Part shown: piece by piece, positions 17,358-26,646 of the stretch
Position numbering within the stretch: position 1 is the first letter of the stretch
Layout of the letters: every line of letters starts with the position of its first letter
NCBI RefSeq assembly: GCF_900299525.1
Contig: NZ_OMKA01000003.1
Coordinates: forward strand, 558,001-622,000
From: Aquimarina sp. Aq78
Lineage (GTDB): Bacteria; Bacteroidota; Bacteroidia; Flavobacteriales; Flavobacteriaceae
Reading direction: 5' to 3'
DNA length: 64,000 bases
The notes under the pieces: generated by a model
The model's database searches: none
What the model was told of the DNA's origin: nothing
The model's input: only the letters and a program-made list of their open reading frames with translations
Made by a program: the position numbers and the translations under genes

Positions 17358-18365
17358 TCACCAGTTTTTTGATTTTTTTAAAACTTCTCCAGATTCATAA
17401 ACATGGTTTTTATCCGAAAAAGTATAATTCCTACTATTATATTTAAAAGTTTTGGGATCTGCACCTTTAATAATTTCTCCTAGAAAAAAAACGTAATTGA
17501 TGTCTTTTGTATACCCATATTCGATTTCTTCAAAGGTATCAGCATCAGCTTCTTTTAAGGGTATTGTTTCATAATAGATAACATCATCTATTTTGATTAT
17601 TTTATTACTATCAAAAAACGTTATTCTTTCTGCATTCTTAAAAGGAATACTAACTACCTCATCAACACTTTCTCCATTTCTGCTACTTGTGTGTAGGTAT
17701 ATATATTTATCATCACGAATACAATATTGATTTAACACAGTTACTTCTGATAAGTTCGTTTCAATTTTACGCAAAGGTTCATGATATAAATAATAGTATA
17801 CCCCTTTATTATCCTTACAAAACTCTTCATTAAGTATTTCAAAAGATGAGTAGTCTACTTTTGTTAGCTTTTCATTATCCCTAAATATGTGATTCTTGTC
17901 TTTTGCAAAACTAAAATTTAACTGTATATATGTAGCTGGATCTGCATCTTCTAAAATTTTAAAACCTTCTCCTTTTTCTAAATCATATCGATCATGCATG
18001 ATATATACATGATTTTTATCCATAGGAATGTTGTAGTCATATTTAACTGTAAAAGAAGGGACATCAATATCAAAATCAAGGATTTTTGCTTCATAGTACA
18101 CACGGTTTTGATCTTTTGCATATGCTCTACCCAAAACTTGAAAAGTGGCAAAATCAACATTCATTTCATTCTTTCCTAATGAAAACCAATTTCCCATAGG
18201 GCTGTATATAATCTCATCCCCATCTCGTGTGTAAAAGTAAGAATCAGATTTCTCCTCATTTACCAATTTTCCAAATGGATTTAAAAAACGATACACTCCA
18301 TAAATACCCAGTGTAGTTAGTAGTAGAAAAATTGCAGCTAATATCATTAATACTTTTTTTATCAT
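17358..18365 (-). CDS. DKNYY-family repeat protein, membrane-anchored
   Basis: 335 residues with one N-terminal membrane anchor (about 4-25). The rest consists of repeated beta units with a D-x-N-x-V-Y/F-Y core: AKDQNRVYYE, MDKNHVYIM, AKDKNHIFRD, CKDNKGVYYY, TKDINYVFFL and SDKNHVYESG. This is the DKNYY family, whose function is unknown; the repeats probably fold as a beta solenoid or propeller in the periplasm. The gene appears complete, and a shared transcript with the downstream lipoprotein is possible. Confidence 0.85.
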   Translation of the reverse strand: MIKKVLMILAAIFLLLTTLGIYGVYRFLNPFGKLVNEEKSDSYFYTRDGDEIIYSPMGNWFSLGKNEMNVDFATFQVLGRAYAKDQNRVYYEAKILDFDIDVPSFTVKYDYNIPMDKNHVYIMHDRYDLEKGEGFKILEDADPATYIQLNFSFAKDKNHIFRDNEKLTKVDYSSFEILNEEFCKDNKGVYYYLYHEPLRKIETNLSEVTVLNQYCIRDDKYIYLHTSSRNGESVDEVVSIPFKNAERITFFDSNKIIKIDDVIYYETIPLKEADADTFEEIEYGYTKDINYVFFLGEIIKGADPKTFKYNSRNYTFSDKNHVYESGEVLKKSKNW

Positions 18366-18469
18366 TTTGCTATAATATGCTTCACTTTGTCATGAATCAA
18401 AAACAAAATTATAAAAAGTAATACGTAGATTCATCACTGTAAACCGTGATTAGAAATGCAATATTGCTA

Positions 18470-19807
18470 TTAGGTTTTCTGCTTTTTCTTTTTTGCAGCA
18501 GGAAAGAGTACATTGTTTAGAATTAAACGATATCCCGGTGAATTAGGATGCAGTTCTAATTCTGTCTTTGGATCGCCAACTCTATGTGTATAATCTTCGG
18601 GATCGTGCCCTCCGTAAAAAGTAAAGAATCCTTTTCCCTTAATTCCATGTATATAGCGAGCTTCTGAATTGGTTTTATTTTCGCCCAGTACTAATACATT
18701 AGATTTAATCTCATTAGGGTTATATGCTGTAGTTTGCCCCATAAATCCTTTAACCAAAGCCGTATGATTCTGGCAAAGCATAGTTGGGATAGGATCCCAT
18801 TTTGCAGAGAAATCCATAAGCGTAAAATAATCTGTTGTTTTGGGGATACGGCGTTTTCTAGTCATATCTATTGAAGAAAACTCATATACATTTGGGCTAC
18901 GCTCTAGTGTAAAGTTCTTAAACGCAAAAGTCTTACTATAATCTATCTTAGATTGGTATCCCGGTTCACTGGGATCTCCATCAAACATAGGCTCACAAAC
19001 ATCAACTCCTTCTGCAGCTATAGCAATCTCAAAACTATCTGTAGCACTACACATGGCAAACATAAATCCACCGCCAACAACATAATCTCTAATTTTTAAA
19101 GCGACTGCTAGTTTCTCTTGTGAAACTTTTGAATATCCAAGTTCGTTGGCTAATTTTTCTGCAGCAGCTTTTTCTCTAATATACCATGGAGCGGCTCTAT
19201 ATGTAGCATAAAACTTACCATATTGTCCTGTAAAATCTTCGTGATGTAAATGTAGCCAGTCATATAAGATCAGGTTGTCTTCTAGAACTTCTTTATCATA
19301 AATTGTTTTATAGGGAATTTCTGCAAATGTCAATACCATAGTAACCGCATCATCCCAAGGTTGGTTTCCTTTGGGAGAATACACTGCTATTTTTGGTGCT
19401 TTTTCTAAGACTACGGCCTCCATATTCTGTGAAGGACTACTTATTTCTTCTAAAATTTCGTTAGTTTCAGCATCGCTAAGTACTTCATACGAAACCCCTC
19501 TAATGGTACATTCTTTTCTAATATATTCTGTATCTGGCAATAAAAAAGATCCTCCTCTATAGTTTAGCAACCATTTCACTTTAAGATCTTTACTTAATGT
19601 CCAATAGGTAATCCCATAGGCTTTTAAGTGATTTTGTTGGCCATCTGCATCCATCGGAATTAACACATAAGATGCATAAGATTGAAATGTAAATAAAAAA
19701 ACCAATATAACTACACCAGGGCGAAGCCATCTTTGTTGTAGTACGAAAGATTTAAATATCTGCGTTATTTTAGAAAGGTACTTCGTCGTCATCATCGCTA
19801 GAGTCAT
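18470..19807 (-). CDS. Secreted protein of the flavobacterial 'asparagine synthetase B' label
   Basis: 445 residues. A hydrophobic segment (about 30-47) ends at SYA, so the mature protein starts near SYVLIPMDADGQQNH. In flavobacterial genomes close relatives carry the name asparagine synthetase B, but I see neither an N-terminal glutamine-amidotransferase Cys nor an ATP-pyrophosphatase SGGxDS loop, and the protein is exported, so that name looks wrong. Conserved stretches include LLNYRGGSFLLPD, YDWLHLHHEDFTGQ and FYGGHDPEDYTHRVGDP, and a GATase-like fold is conceivable. The frame overlaps the 3' end of dnaB by 38 bases; a later ATG at 19792 is also possible. Confidence 0.7.
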   Translation of the reverse strand: MTLAMMTTKYLSKITQIFKSFVLQQRWLRPGVVILVFLFTFQSYASYVLIPMDADGQQNHLKAYGITYWTLSKDLKVKWLLNYRGGSFLLPDTEYIRKECTIRGVSYEVLSDAETNEILEEISSPSQNMEAVVLEKAPKIAVYSPKGNQPWDDAVTMVLTFAEIPYKTIYDKEVLEDNLILYDWLHLHHEDFTGQYGKFYATYRAAPWYIREKAAAEKLANELGYSKVSQEKLAVALKIRDYVVGGGFMFAMCSATDSFEIAIAAEGVDVCEPMFDGDPSEPGYQSKIDYSKTFAFKNFTLERSPNVYEFSSIDMTRKRRIPKTTDYFTLMDFSAKWDPIPTMLCQNHTALVKGFMGQTTAYNPNEIKSNVLVLGENKTNSEARYIHGIKGKGFFTFYGGHDPEDYTHRVGDPKTELELHPNSPGYRLILNNVLFPAAKKKKQKT

Positions 19808-21317
19808 TTATGCTACTCCCAAAGGCTTCATCTGCACTAGGAAGATGACTTGTACTAAGTGGCTCATCTTCACTACCATCATTCATTTTTGAATGAAACT
19901 CAAAAGGAGTACTAAAGTCATCTAAGTTATCAAATTTACCCAAGTGACCAATAAATTTTAACCTAATATTTTCTAAACCACCGTTACGGTGTTTTGCCAC
20001 GATGAATTCTCCTTGCCCTTGAGTAGGAGATCTTTCTTCATCATCCCATTCGTCAATTTTATAATATTCAGGTCTAAAAATAAAGGCTACAATATCTGCA
20101 TCTTGTTCAATCGCTCCAGATTCACGAAGGTCACTAAGTAGTGGTCTTTTACTTCCTCCACGAGTTTCTACCGCACGAGATAACTGGGATAAAGCGATTA
20201 CAGGAATACTCAATTCTTTTGCTAAAGCTTTTAAGTTACGTGAAATAGTCGAAATCTCTTGTTCACGATTTCCATTTTTCCCTGATCCTCCTGCCGTCAT
20301 TAATTGCAAATAATCAATAACTATCATTCTAATACCATGCTGCGATGCAAGACGACGTGCTTTAGCTCGAAGATCGAAAATTGACAATGACGGGGTATCA
20401 TCGATAAATAATGGTGCTTTTTCTAAATCTTTAACTTTTACATTAAGTTGTTCCCACTCGTGTTTTTCTAATTTACCGGTACGTAGTTTTTCTGAAGAAA
20501 GTCCTGTTTCTGAAGATATCAAACGAGTAATCAACTGTACAGAGGACATCTCTAAAGAGAAAAAAGCAACAGGAATATTGCTTCCTACTGCCATATTTCT
20601 TGCCATAGAAAGCGTTAAAGCGGTTTTTCCCATACCCGGACGGGCAGCCACAATGATTAAATCACTTGGCTGCCAACCCGAAGTAAGTTTATCCAGCTTA
20701 TCAAAGCCAGATGGAACTCCACTCATCCCTTCTTTGTTTGAAATTTCCTGTATTTTTTTCTTTGCCTGTATAACCAGATTTTGTGCAGTCTCTGTAGATC
20801 GTTTTATATTTCCTTGTGTAACTTCATACAATCTGGATTCTGCCATATCGAGAAGGTCAAAAACGTCTGTAGTCTCATCGTAGGATTCTTCAATAATTTC
20901 ATTCGAAATTTTAATTAAACTTCGTTGTATATATTTCTGAAGAATTATTCTGGCATGAAACTCTATATGCGCAGAGGATGCCACTTTTTGGGTTAATTGT
21001 ACCAAATAATAATCCCCTCCGGCCAATTCTAATCTCGAATCCTTCTTTAGCTGGCTAGAAACCGTTAATAAGTCTATTGGCTCAGAGTTTTCGAATAGTT
21101 TAAATATTGCTTCAAAGATGTATTGATGTGCTTCTCTATAAAAAACATCGGGATTAAGTATGTCAATAATTTCGTCGACCCCTTTCTTATCAATCATCAT
21201 TGCTCCAAGCACAACTTCCTCTAAATCAACCGCTTGAGGAGGTATTTTTCCTTTTTCAAGCGAAATTACGTTCCCCCGATCGTAATTTATTTGCTTAGTT
21301 TGCTTTACTTTTTCCAT
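19770..21317 (-). CDS. dnaB: Replicative DNA helicase
   Basis: I start the gene at the ATG at 21317 (515 residues, MEKVKQTKQINYD), since the 15 codons upstream add an unrelated hydrophobic stretch. It has the DnaB N-terminal helical domain (PPQAVDLEEVVLGAMM onwards), a linker, and the RecA-like domain with Walker A GMGKTALT, Walker B IDYLQLM (VIDYLQLMTAG) and the QLSRAVE arginine-finger region. The ring helicase unwinds the replication fork. The acidic Ser/Asp-rich C-terminal tail ending DDDDEVPF is typical of Bacteroidetes DnaB. Confidence 0.97.
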   Translation of the reverse strand: MEKVKQTKQINYDRGNVISLEKGKIPPQAVDLEEVVLGAMMIDKKGVDEIIDILNPDVFYREAHQYIFEAIFKLFENSEPIDLLTVSSQLKKDSRLELAGGDYYLVQLTQKVASSAHIEFHARIILQKYIQRSLIKISNEIIEESYDETTDVFDLLDMAESRLYEVTQGNIKRSTETAQNLVIQAKKKIQEISNKEGMSGVPSGFDKLDKLTSGWQPSDLIIVAARPGMGKTALTLSMARNMAVGSNIPVAFFSLEMSSVQLITRLISSETGLSSEKLRTGKLEKHEWEQLNVKVKDLEKAPLFIDDTPSLSIFDLRAKARRLASQHGIRMIVIDYLQLMTAGGSGKNGNREQEISTISRNLKALAKELSIPVIALSQLSRAVETRGGSKRPLLSDLRESGAIEQDADIVAFIFRPEYYKIDEWDDEERSPTQGQGEFIVAKHRNGGLENIRLKFIGHLGKFDNLDDFSTPFEFHSKMNDGSEDEPLSTSHLPSADEAFGSSINDSSDDDDEVPF

Positions 21318-21430
21318 GACTACGAATGTAAAAAAATTGTAAAAAGATGTACCTAAATACAAAGATACGAATGTCCACCAGTCTTCAACAAATGAACTGT
21401 TAATAACTTAATTTTATTGTTAATAAGCAT

Positions 21431-21460
21431 AAAAAAATCTGAAGCTTACAACTTCAGATT
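21431..21460 (-). terminator. Terminator of accA
   Basis: On the minus strand, AATCTGAAG (21452-21460) pairs with CTTCAGATT (21436-21444) across a 7-base loop and is followed by a T-run. It lies 28 bases after the accA stop. Confidence 0.8.
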
Positions 21461-21487
21461 CAGGCAGTAAGTGATTTCCTTTAGGGG

Positions 21488-22441
21488 TTAGTCTTTAAAG
21501 ACTCCCATATTAGCATACTTTTCCATTCGCTTTTCAACCAATTCTTCTGGTGATAAGTTTTTTAATTCTTCAAAAGATGCCAATATTTTATCCCGTACTG
21601 TTTTAAAGGTAGTTTCTCGATCACTATGTGCTCCTCCAAGCGGTTCTTTAACGATTTCATCAACCACTTTAAGATTAACACTATCTTTTGCTGTAAGTTT
21701 TAATGCTTCTGCTGCTTGTTCTTTCTGATCCCAGCTTCTCCATAATATAGAAGAGCAATTTTCTGGAGATATCACAGAGTACCATGCGTTTTCGAGCATC
21801 AATACTTTATCTCCTACTCCTATTCCTAATGCCCCTCCACTAGCTCCTTCTCCTATAATCACTACAATAACCGGTACTTTAAGGCGAGTCATTTCGAGTA
21901 TATTACGAGCAATTGCTTCTCCTTGACCACGTTCTTCTGCTTCTAATCCAGGGTAAGCTCCAGGAGTATCAATAAAAGTAACTACCGGAATATCAAATTT
22001 TTCTGCACTTTTCATTAAACGAAGTGCTTTACGATATCCTTCTGGGTTTGCCATTCCGAAATTACGGTATTGTCTGGTCTTGGTATTGTATCCTTTTTGT
22101 TGACCAACAAACATAAAACTTTGGTCTCCTATTTTTCCTAAACCACCAATCATGGCTTTATCATCTTTCACATTTCGATCGCCATGCAGTTCTAAAAAGG
22201 ATTCACCACAAATTGCATCTACATAATCTAGAGTATATGGTCTAGAAGGGTGCCTTGACAGCTGAACTCGTTGCCATGGCGTAAGGTTTTTATATATTTC
22301 TTTTTTAGTTTCTTTTAGCTTTTTTTCAATTTGCTTACACGTATCGGTAACATCGACTTCGCTTTCTTCACCGATAGCGCAAGCCTTCTCAAATTGTTCT
22401 TCGAGTTCCTTAATGGGGAGTTCAAATTCTAAATATTCCAT
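21488..22441 (-). CDS. accA: Acetyl-CoA carboxylase carboxyltransferase subunit alpha
   Basis: 317 residues, the usual AccA length. It forms the alpha half of the carboxyltransferase that moves CO2 from carboxybiotin to acetyl-CoA, the first step of fatty-acid synthesis. Signatures: [26 protein letters not shown]-like [21 protein letters not shown], the crotonase-type oxyanion region [25 protein letters not shown], and [16 protein letters not shown]. It is monocistronic with its own TATATTTG -7 box and a terminator. Confidence 0.97.
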   Translation of the reverse strand: MEYLEFELPIKELEEQFEKACAIGEESEVDVTDTCKQIEKKLKETKKEIYKNLTPWQRVQLSRHPSRPYTLDYVDAICGESFLELHGDRNVKDDKAMIGGLGKIGDQSFMFVGQQKGYNTKTRQYRNFGMANPEGYRKALRLMKSAEKFDIPVVTFIDTPGAYPGLEAEERGQGEAIARNILEMTRLKVPVIVVIIGEGASGGALGIGVGDKVLMLENAWYSVISPENCSSILWRSWDQKEQAAEALKLTAKDSVNLKVVDEIVKEPLGGAHSDRETTFKTVRDKILASFEELKNLSPEELVEKRMEKYANMGVFKD

Positions 22442-22478
22442 ATCAAGAATATATTTTATATTAACTAGGGTTAGCCGA

Positions 22479-22486
22479 CAAATATA
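22479..22486 (-). promoter_or_regulatory. -7 box of accA
   Basis: On the minus strand, TATATTTG matches the Bacteroidetes -7 consensus TAnnTTTG and lies 38 bases upstream of the accA ATG. No well-placed TTTG -33 element is visible. Confidence 0.55.
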
Positions 22487-22492
22487 AAAACT

Positions 22493-23425
22493 TTACTTCG
22501 TAATGTTATGCAAAGTTCCTTCTCTTTTTCTTTTTTTAGCATTTTTGAATATTCCGTTTAAAACAACTGTGCCAAGAATAATCGCTGCACCATAGTAGAA
22601 TTGGGGGTTCATCTTTTCTGCTTCTCCAAAAATCAGGAAAGCTAATAGTATCCCATATACAGGTTCTAAGTTAGTCGTTAACATTACTGTATATGGAGTC
22701 AAATATTTCATTACCTGTACAGAACCTATAAAAGCATAGGCCGTACAAACCGACGCCAATAATAACATATACATCCAATCTGAAGTTGTTAATTGAAAAA
22801 ACGAAACTGTAAATCCATCGGATGTTGTGCCAAATATTGTTGCCCCTAACAAATATACAGTTACAACCCCTACACCACTTAATAATTCATAAAATGAGAT
22901 TACAGATGGATTATATTGTTGTGCTACCTTACCATTTATCAAGGAAAAAACCGACGATAAAAAAGCAGAACACAATGCATAAACAATGCCTATAAAGTAA
23001 TCTCCTTCAACTTTAAAAATAATATACAATCCTGTAATCACTAAAAGCCCGAAAAGAATTTCATACCATATTACCTTTCTTTTATAGAAAATGGGTTCCA
23101 AAATCGAAGTAAAAAAAGCTCCTGTAGACATCATGGATAGTGTTATAGATACATTAGAAACTTTGATTGCTGCAAAAAAAGTAATCCAGTGCAATGCTAT
23201 GACAATTCCCGCCAAAAAAAGTGTGAAAAATAATTTTCTTGAAACCGCTATTGGTAATTTTTTGAAATAAATGTAAACATAAATAAATATTGAAGCCAGA
23301 AGCATTCTATACCAAACCAGTGGTAATGCTTCGATAGATATCAATTCTCCAAGAATAGCTGTGAACCCCCATATAAACACTATAAAATGTAAATGCAGGT
23401 AATTAAAAAGTTTAGCGTTTGGCAT
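22493..23425 (-). CDS. EamA/DMT-family transporter
   Basis: 310 residues with ten hydrophobic segments in two EamA halves (about 8-140 and 150-290). It is the drug/metabolite transporter superfamily plan, with typical HFIVFIWGFTAILGEL and LTTNLEPVYGILLAFLIFGE segments (the latter is the conserved end of EamA domain 2). It exports or imports small metabolites; the substrate is not predictable. It is the third gene of a tgt - LptF/G - EamA operon, overlapping the LptF/G gene by 14 bases. Confidence 0.9.
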   Translation of the reverse strand: MPNAKLFNYLHLHFIVFIWGFTAILGELISIEALPLVWYRMLLASIFIYVYIYFKKLPIAVSRKLFFTLFLAGIVIALHWITFFAAIKVSNVSITLSMMSTGAFFTSILEPIFYKRKVIWYEILFGLLVITGLYIIFKVEGDYFIGIVYALCSAFLSSVFSLINGKVAQQYNPSVISFYELLSGVGVVTVYLLGATIFGTTSDGFTVSFFQLTTSDWMYMLLLASVCTAYAFIGSVQVMKYLTPYTVMLTTNLEPVYGILLAFLIFGEAEKMNPQFYYGAAIILGTVVLNGIFKNAKKRKREGTLHNITK

Positions 23426-24482
23426 TGTATAAAAGATAAATCGCTAAGATTCCAAAGGATATATTAGGGAACCATACAGCAACTATTGGTGGAAAATCAG
23501 ATTGGTTGGCCATTGTACCTAAAACTTTATCAAAAAAGATAAAAACGAATGCTAATGAAATACCAACAGCCAAGTTAACTCCCATTCCTCCTCTTCTTTT
23601 CATAGAAGAAACAGCTACACCGATAATGGTAAGAATAAATGCAGATACCGGTATACTCCATCTTTTATAAGCAACAACTTTATATCTATTAATATCAGAC
23701 GACCCTCTTTTACTTTCTTTTTCGATAAATTTACTTAACTCTGCGTAATTAAGAGTCTCTGCCACATACGTAACCGGGGTAAATTCATCTATATTAAAAG
23801 GCAAGACAGTATCCTTTGTTTTAGCCTTTTCAATAATATCTTTATTTTCTAATACAGTTCGTTTTACATAATCTCTCAATTCATAGATACTATCTCTAAA
23901 CACGATTCTTCTTGCCGAAATCTTTATCTTTAATCTATTACCATCAAAATATTCTAATGTAAAATTAGTAGCCGATTTATCTAGAGGTTTAAAGTTATTG
24001 GCATATAAAAACATACTATCATTAAGCTGTCGATATACGTTTTTAGTTTCCTGTACTTTTTTACCTTTTTTAAGGTAAGAATATTTAAATTCATTAAATC
24101 CCTGACTGGCTTTTGGAGCCAAAAACAATCCCATAGCTAATGCTCCAAAACAAATAATAATTGCACCTATCATATAGGGTCTAAGAAACCTCCAAAATGA
24201 AACTCCTGAGCTTAAAAAAGCTATAATTTCTGTTTTGTTAGCGAGTTTAGAAGTAAACCAAATTACAGATAAGAATACGAAGAGAGGAAATAGTAAATTG
24301 GCAAAATAAACGGTAAAGTCAAGATAATACTCTATTACGGCATCAAGAGGAACCTGATGTTCCAGCATATTATCTATTTTTTCTGAAAGGTCTACTATTA
24401 TTCCTATAGGGATAAAAAGCAGAATCATTGTAAAAAATGTTCCCAGATATCTTTTAAGTATGTACCAGTCCAGTATTTTCAA
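23412..24482 (-). CDS. LptF/LptG (YjgP/YjgQ) family permease
   Basis: 356 residues: three N-terminal membrane segments (about 10-30, 55-75, 100-122), a large periplasmic beta-jellyroll domain (about 130-265), then three C-terminal membrane segments, the classic plan of the LPS-transport permeases LptF and LptG. It begins with LDWYILKRYLGTFF and contains the conserved PLFVFLSVIWFTSKLANKTEI region. It extracts LPS from the inner membrane with LptB. Only one of the pair is here. It lies two bases downstream of tgt. Confidence 0.93.
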   Translation of the reverse strand: MKILDWYILKRYLGTFFTMILLFIPIGIIVDLSEKIDNMLEHQVPLDAVIEYYLDFTVYFANLLFPLFVFLSVIWFTSKLANKTEIIAFLSSGVSFWRFLRPYMIGAIIICFGALAMGLFLAPKASQGFNEFKYSYLKKGKKVQETKNVYRQLNDSMFLYANNFKPLDKSATNFTLEYFDGNRLKIKISARRIVFRDSIYELRDYVKRTVLENKDIIEKAKTKDTVLPFNIDEFTPVTYVAETLNYAELSKFIEKESKRGSSDINRYKVVAYKRWSIPVSAFILTIIGVAVSSMKRRGGMGVNLAVGISLAFVFIFFDKVLGTMANQSDFPPIVAVWFPNISFGILAIYLLYNAKR

Positions 24483-24483
24483 T

Positions 24484-25614
24484 CTATAATCTTTTATCCA
24501 TTTGTTTAACCATCATATTCTTCCAGGAATTAAAATCACCGGCTAAGATATGTTTTCTAGCTTCGCGAACCAACCATAAGTAGAAACCTAAATTATGTAT
24601 TGTTGCTATTTGTTTTCCTAATAATTCATTTACTGAAAAAAGATGTTTTAAATACGCCTTAGAATACTCTGTGTCTACAAAAGTGATAGCCATGTCATCT
24701 ATTGCCGAAAAATCATCTTCCCATTTTTTATTTTTTATATTAATAGTTCCATGTGCTGTAAATAACATCCCGTTACGCGCATTACGAGTGGGCATTACAC
24801 AATCAAACATATCTACACCAAGAGCAATATTTTCTAAAATATTAATAGGTGTTCCTACTCCCATTAAATACCTTGGTTTATCTTCTGGCAAAATATCCGT
24901 AACTACTTCTGTCATCGCATACATTTCTTCTGCCGGTTCTCCTACAGACAATCCTCCAATTGCATTACCAACGGCTCCAGCATTCGCAATATATTCTGCC
25001 GATTGTTTTCTAAGATCTTTATAAGTGCTTCCCTGTACTATTGGAAAAAAAGCCTGATCATACCCATACTTAACCGGAATTTTTTCTAAATGTTGCATAC
25101 AACGATCTAACCACCTGTGTGTCATATGCATACTTCTTTTTGCATATTGATAATCACAAGGATAAGGTGTACACTCATCAAATGCCATGATGATATCTGC
25201 CCCAATAGTACGCTGAATTTCCATTACATTTTCTGGAGTAAACACATGAAATGAACCATCAATATGGGACTTAAACTTCACTCCTTCTTCTTTTATTTTT
25301 CGATTAGCTGATAAAGAATATACCTGATAACCTCCACTATCGGTAAGGATATTTCGGTCCCAGTTCATAAACTTATGTAATCCTCCCGCTTTTTCTAAAA
25401 TAGGAGTTTGAGGTCGTAGATATAAATGATATGTATTTCCTAAAATAATATCGGGATTAATATCATTTTTTAATTCTCTTTGATGTACTCCTTTTACGGT
25501 AGCAACTGTTCCTACCGGCATAAAAATCGGTGTTTCTATAACACCGTGATCTGTACTTATTTTACCTGCTCTCGCTTTACTTAGAGAGTCTTTGGACAAA
25601 AGGTCAAATTGCAT
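24484..25614 (-). CDS. tgt: Queuine tRNA-ribosyltransferase
   Basis: 376 residues. This TIM-barrel enzyme swaps guanine-34 for a preQ1 base in GU(N) tRNAs. Signatures are TDSGGYQ (Asp92, acid/base), IMAFDECTPYP, IGGLSVGEP and the nucleophile region DMFDCVMPTRNARNG. The C-terminal zinc site usually reads C-x-C-x2-C before NYSRAYL, but here the equivalent segment (ITFVDTEYSKAYLKHL) has no Cys, while the downstream TIHN is kept. The enzyme may have lost the structural zinc, perhaps a lineage trait. It leads the operon with the LptF/G gene. Confidence 0.95.
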   Translation of the reverse strand: MQFDLLSKDSLSKARAGKISTDHGVIETPIFMPVGTVATVKGVHQRELKNDINPDIILGNTYHLYLRPQTPILEKAGGLHKFMNWDRNILTDSGGYQVYSLSANRKIKEEGVKFKSHIDGSFHVFTPENVMEIQRTIGADIIMAFDECTPYPCDYQYAKRSMHMTHRWLDRCMQHLEKIPVKYGYDQAFFPIVQGSTYKDLRKQSAEYIANAGAVGNAIGGLSVGEPAEEMYAMTEVVTDILPEDKPRYLMGVGTPINILENIALGVDMFDCVMPTRNARNGMLFTAHGTINIKNKKWEDDFSAIDDMAITFVDTEYSKAYLKHLFSVNELLGKQIATIHNLGFYLWLVREARKHILAGDFNSWKNMMVKQMDKRL

Positions 25615-25634
25615 AATTCCTGTTTGATGGAGCG

Positions 25635-25642
25635 CAAAGATA
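25635..25642 (-). promoter_or_regulatory. -7 box of tgt operon
   Basis: On the minus strand, TATCTTTG fits TAnnTTTG and lies 21 bases upstream of the tgt ATG. It faces the divergent transketolase promoter about 110 bases away. Confidence 0.55.
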
Positions 25643-25729
25643 ACTAACTAAAATCACATTGGTGAACTTAGGTTTTCTAAAACTTTTTGTTATTAACATT
25701 AGTTTCTTAATTAAAAGCAGTCTATACAT

Positions 25730-25760
25730 TTTGTCACCGCATACAAAACCTGTACTTTTG
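25730..25760 (+). promoter_or_regulatory. Consensus promoter of the transketolase operon
   Basis: TTTG at 25730-25733, a 19-base spacer, and TACTTTTG at 25753-25760 match the Bacteroidetes consensus exactly. The ATG of the first transketolase gene follows 30 bases later. This placement also argues against any start upstream of 25791. Confidence 0.8.
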
Positions 25761-25790
25761 GGGCTTTATTATCAAGAAATTAGCAATATA

Positions 25791-26636
25791 ATGCCAAAAA
25801 CAAAACAATTAGAGGATTTTGCAACACAAGTACGTAGAGATATTTTACGACAAGTACACAAAGTTAATTCTGGTCATCCAGGAGGATCTTTGGGATGTAC
25901 AGAATTTTTTGTTGCCCTGTTTCAAGAAGTTTTAGATCGAAAAGATGATTTTGATATGGATGGTATCGATGAAGATATCTTTTTCTTATCCAATGGTCAT
26001 ATTTCACCAGTCTATTATAGTGTATTAGCACGAAGTGGGTATTTCCCTGTAGAAGAGCTAAACACGTTTAGGCTAATTAACAGTAGATTACAAGGACATC
26101 CTACAACTCATGAAGGGCTTCCTGGTATTCGTATTGCTTCTGGATCATTAGGACAAGGAATGTCTGTAGCTTTGGGTGCTGCACAAGCAAAAAAATTAAA
26201 TAATGACTCTCATCTTGTATATAGTCTGCATGGTGATGGAGAGCTTCAAGAAGGACAAATTTGGGAAGCTGCTATGTATGCTTCAGGAAAAAAAGTAGAT
26301 AATCTTATCGCTACCATTGATTATAACGGTAAACAAATAGATGGTTCTACAGACGATGTTCTTCCGCTAGGAGATCTAAAAGCAAAATTTGAAGCTTTTG
26401 GCTGGGATGTTATGGAAATTAAAGAAGGTAACAATATTTCTGCTGTTACTGAAGGTCTGAAGGAAGCAAAAAGTAGAACAGGTAAAGGAAAACCTGTTTG
26501 TATATTAATGCATACTGTAATGGGGAATGGAGTTGATTTTATGATGCATACACATGCATGGCATGGTAAAGCTCCTAATGATGAACAGCTAGAAATTGGA
26601 TTAGCACAAAATCCTGAAACCCTAGGAGATTATTAA
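25791..26636 (+). CDS. Transketolase, N-terminal subunit
   Basis: 281 residues starting MPKTKQLEDFATQVRRDI; upstream in-frame codons lie across the promoter, so I use the ATG at 25791. This is the thiamine-diphosphate-binding half of a split transketolase: HPGGSLGCTEF, SNGHISPVYY, the GDGELQEGQIWEAAMYA ThDP/Mg motif (GDG followed by the N of DYN), and a His-rich end MHTHAWHGKAP. It transfers two-carbon units in the pentose phosphate pathway. The C-terminal subunit is two genes downstream. Confidence 0.95.
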   Translation: MPKTKQLEDFATQVRRDILRQVHKVNSGHPGGSLGCTEFFVALFQEVLDRKDDFDMDGIDEDIFFLSNGHISPVYYSVLARSGYFPVEELNTFRLINSRLQGHPTTHEGLPGIRIASGSLGQGMSVALGAAQAKKLNNDSHLVYSLHGDGELQEGQIWEAAMYASGKKVDNLIATIDYNGKQIDGSTDDVLPLGDLKAKFEAFGWDVMEIKEGNNISAVTEGLKEAKSRTGKGKPVCILMHTVMGNGVDFMMHTHAWHGKAPNDEQLEIGLAQNPETLGDY

Positions 26637-26646
26637 AAATCATAAA

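Noticed and set aside
24671-25024. 117-residue plus-strand frame inside tgt
   Set aside because: It is antisense to a strongly conserved gene and has no recognisable features.
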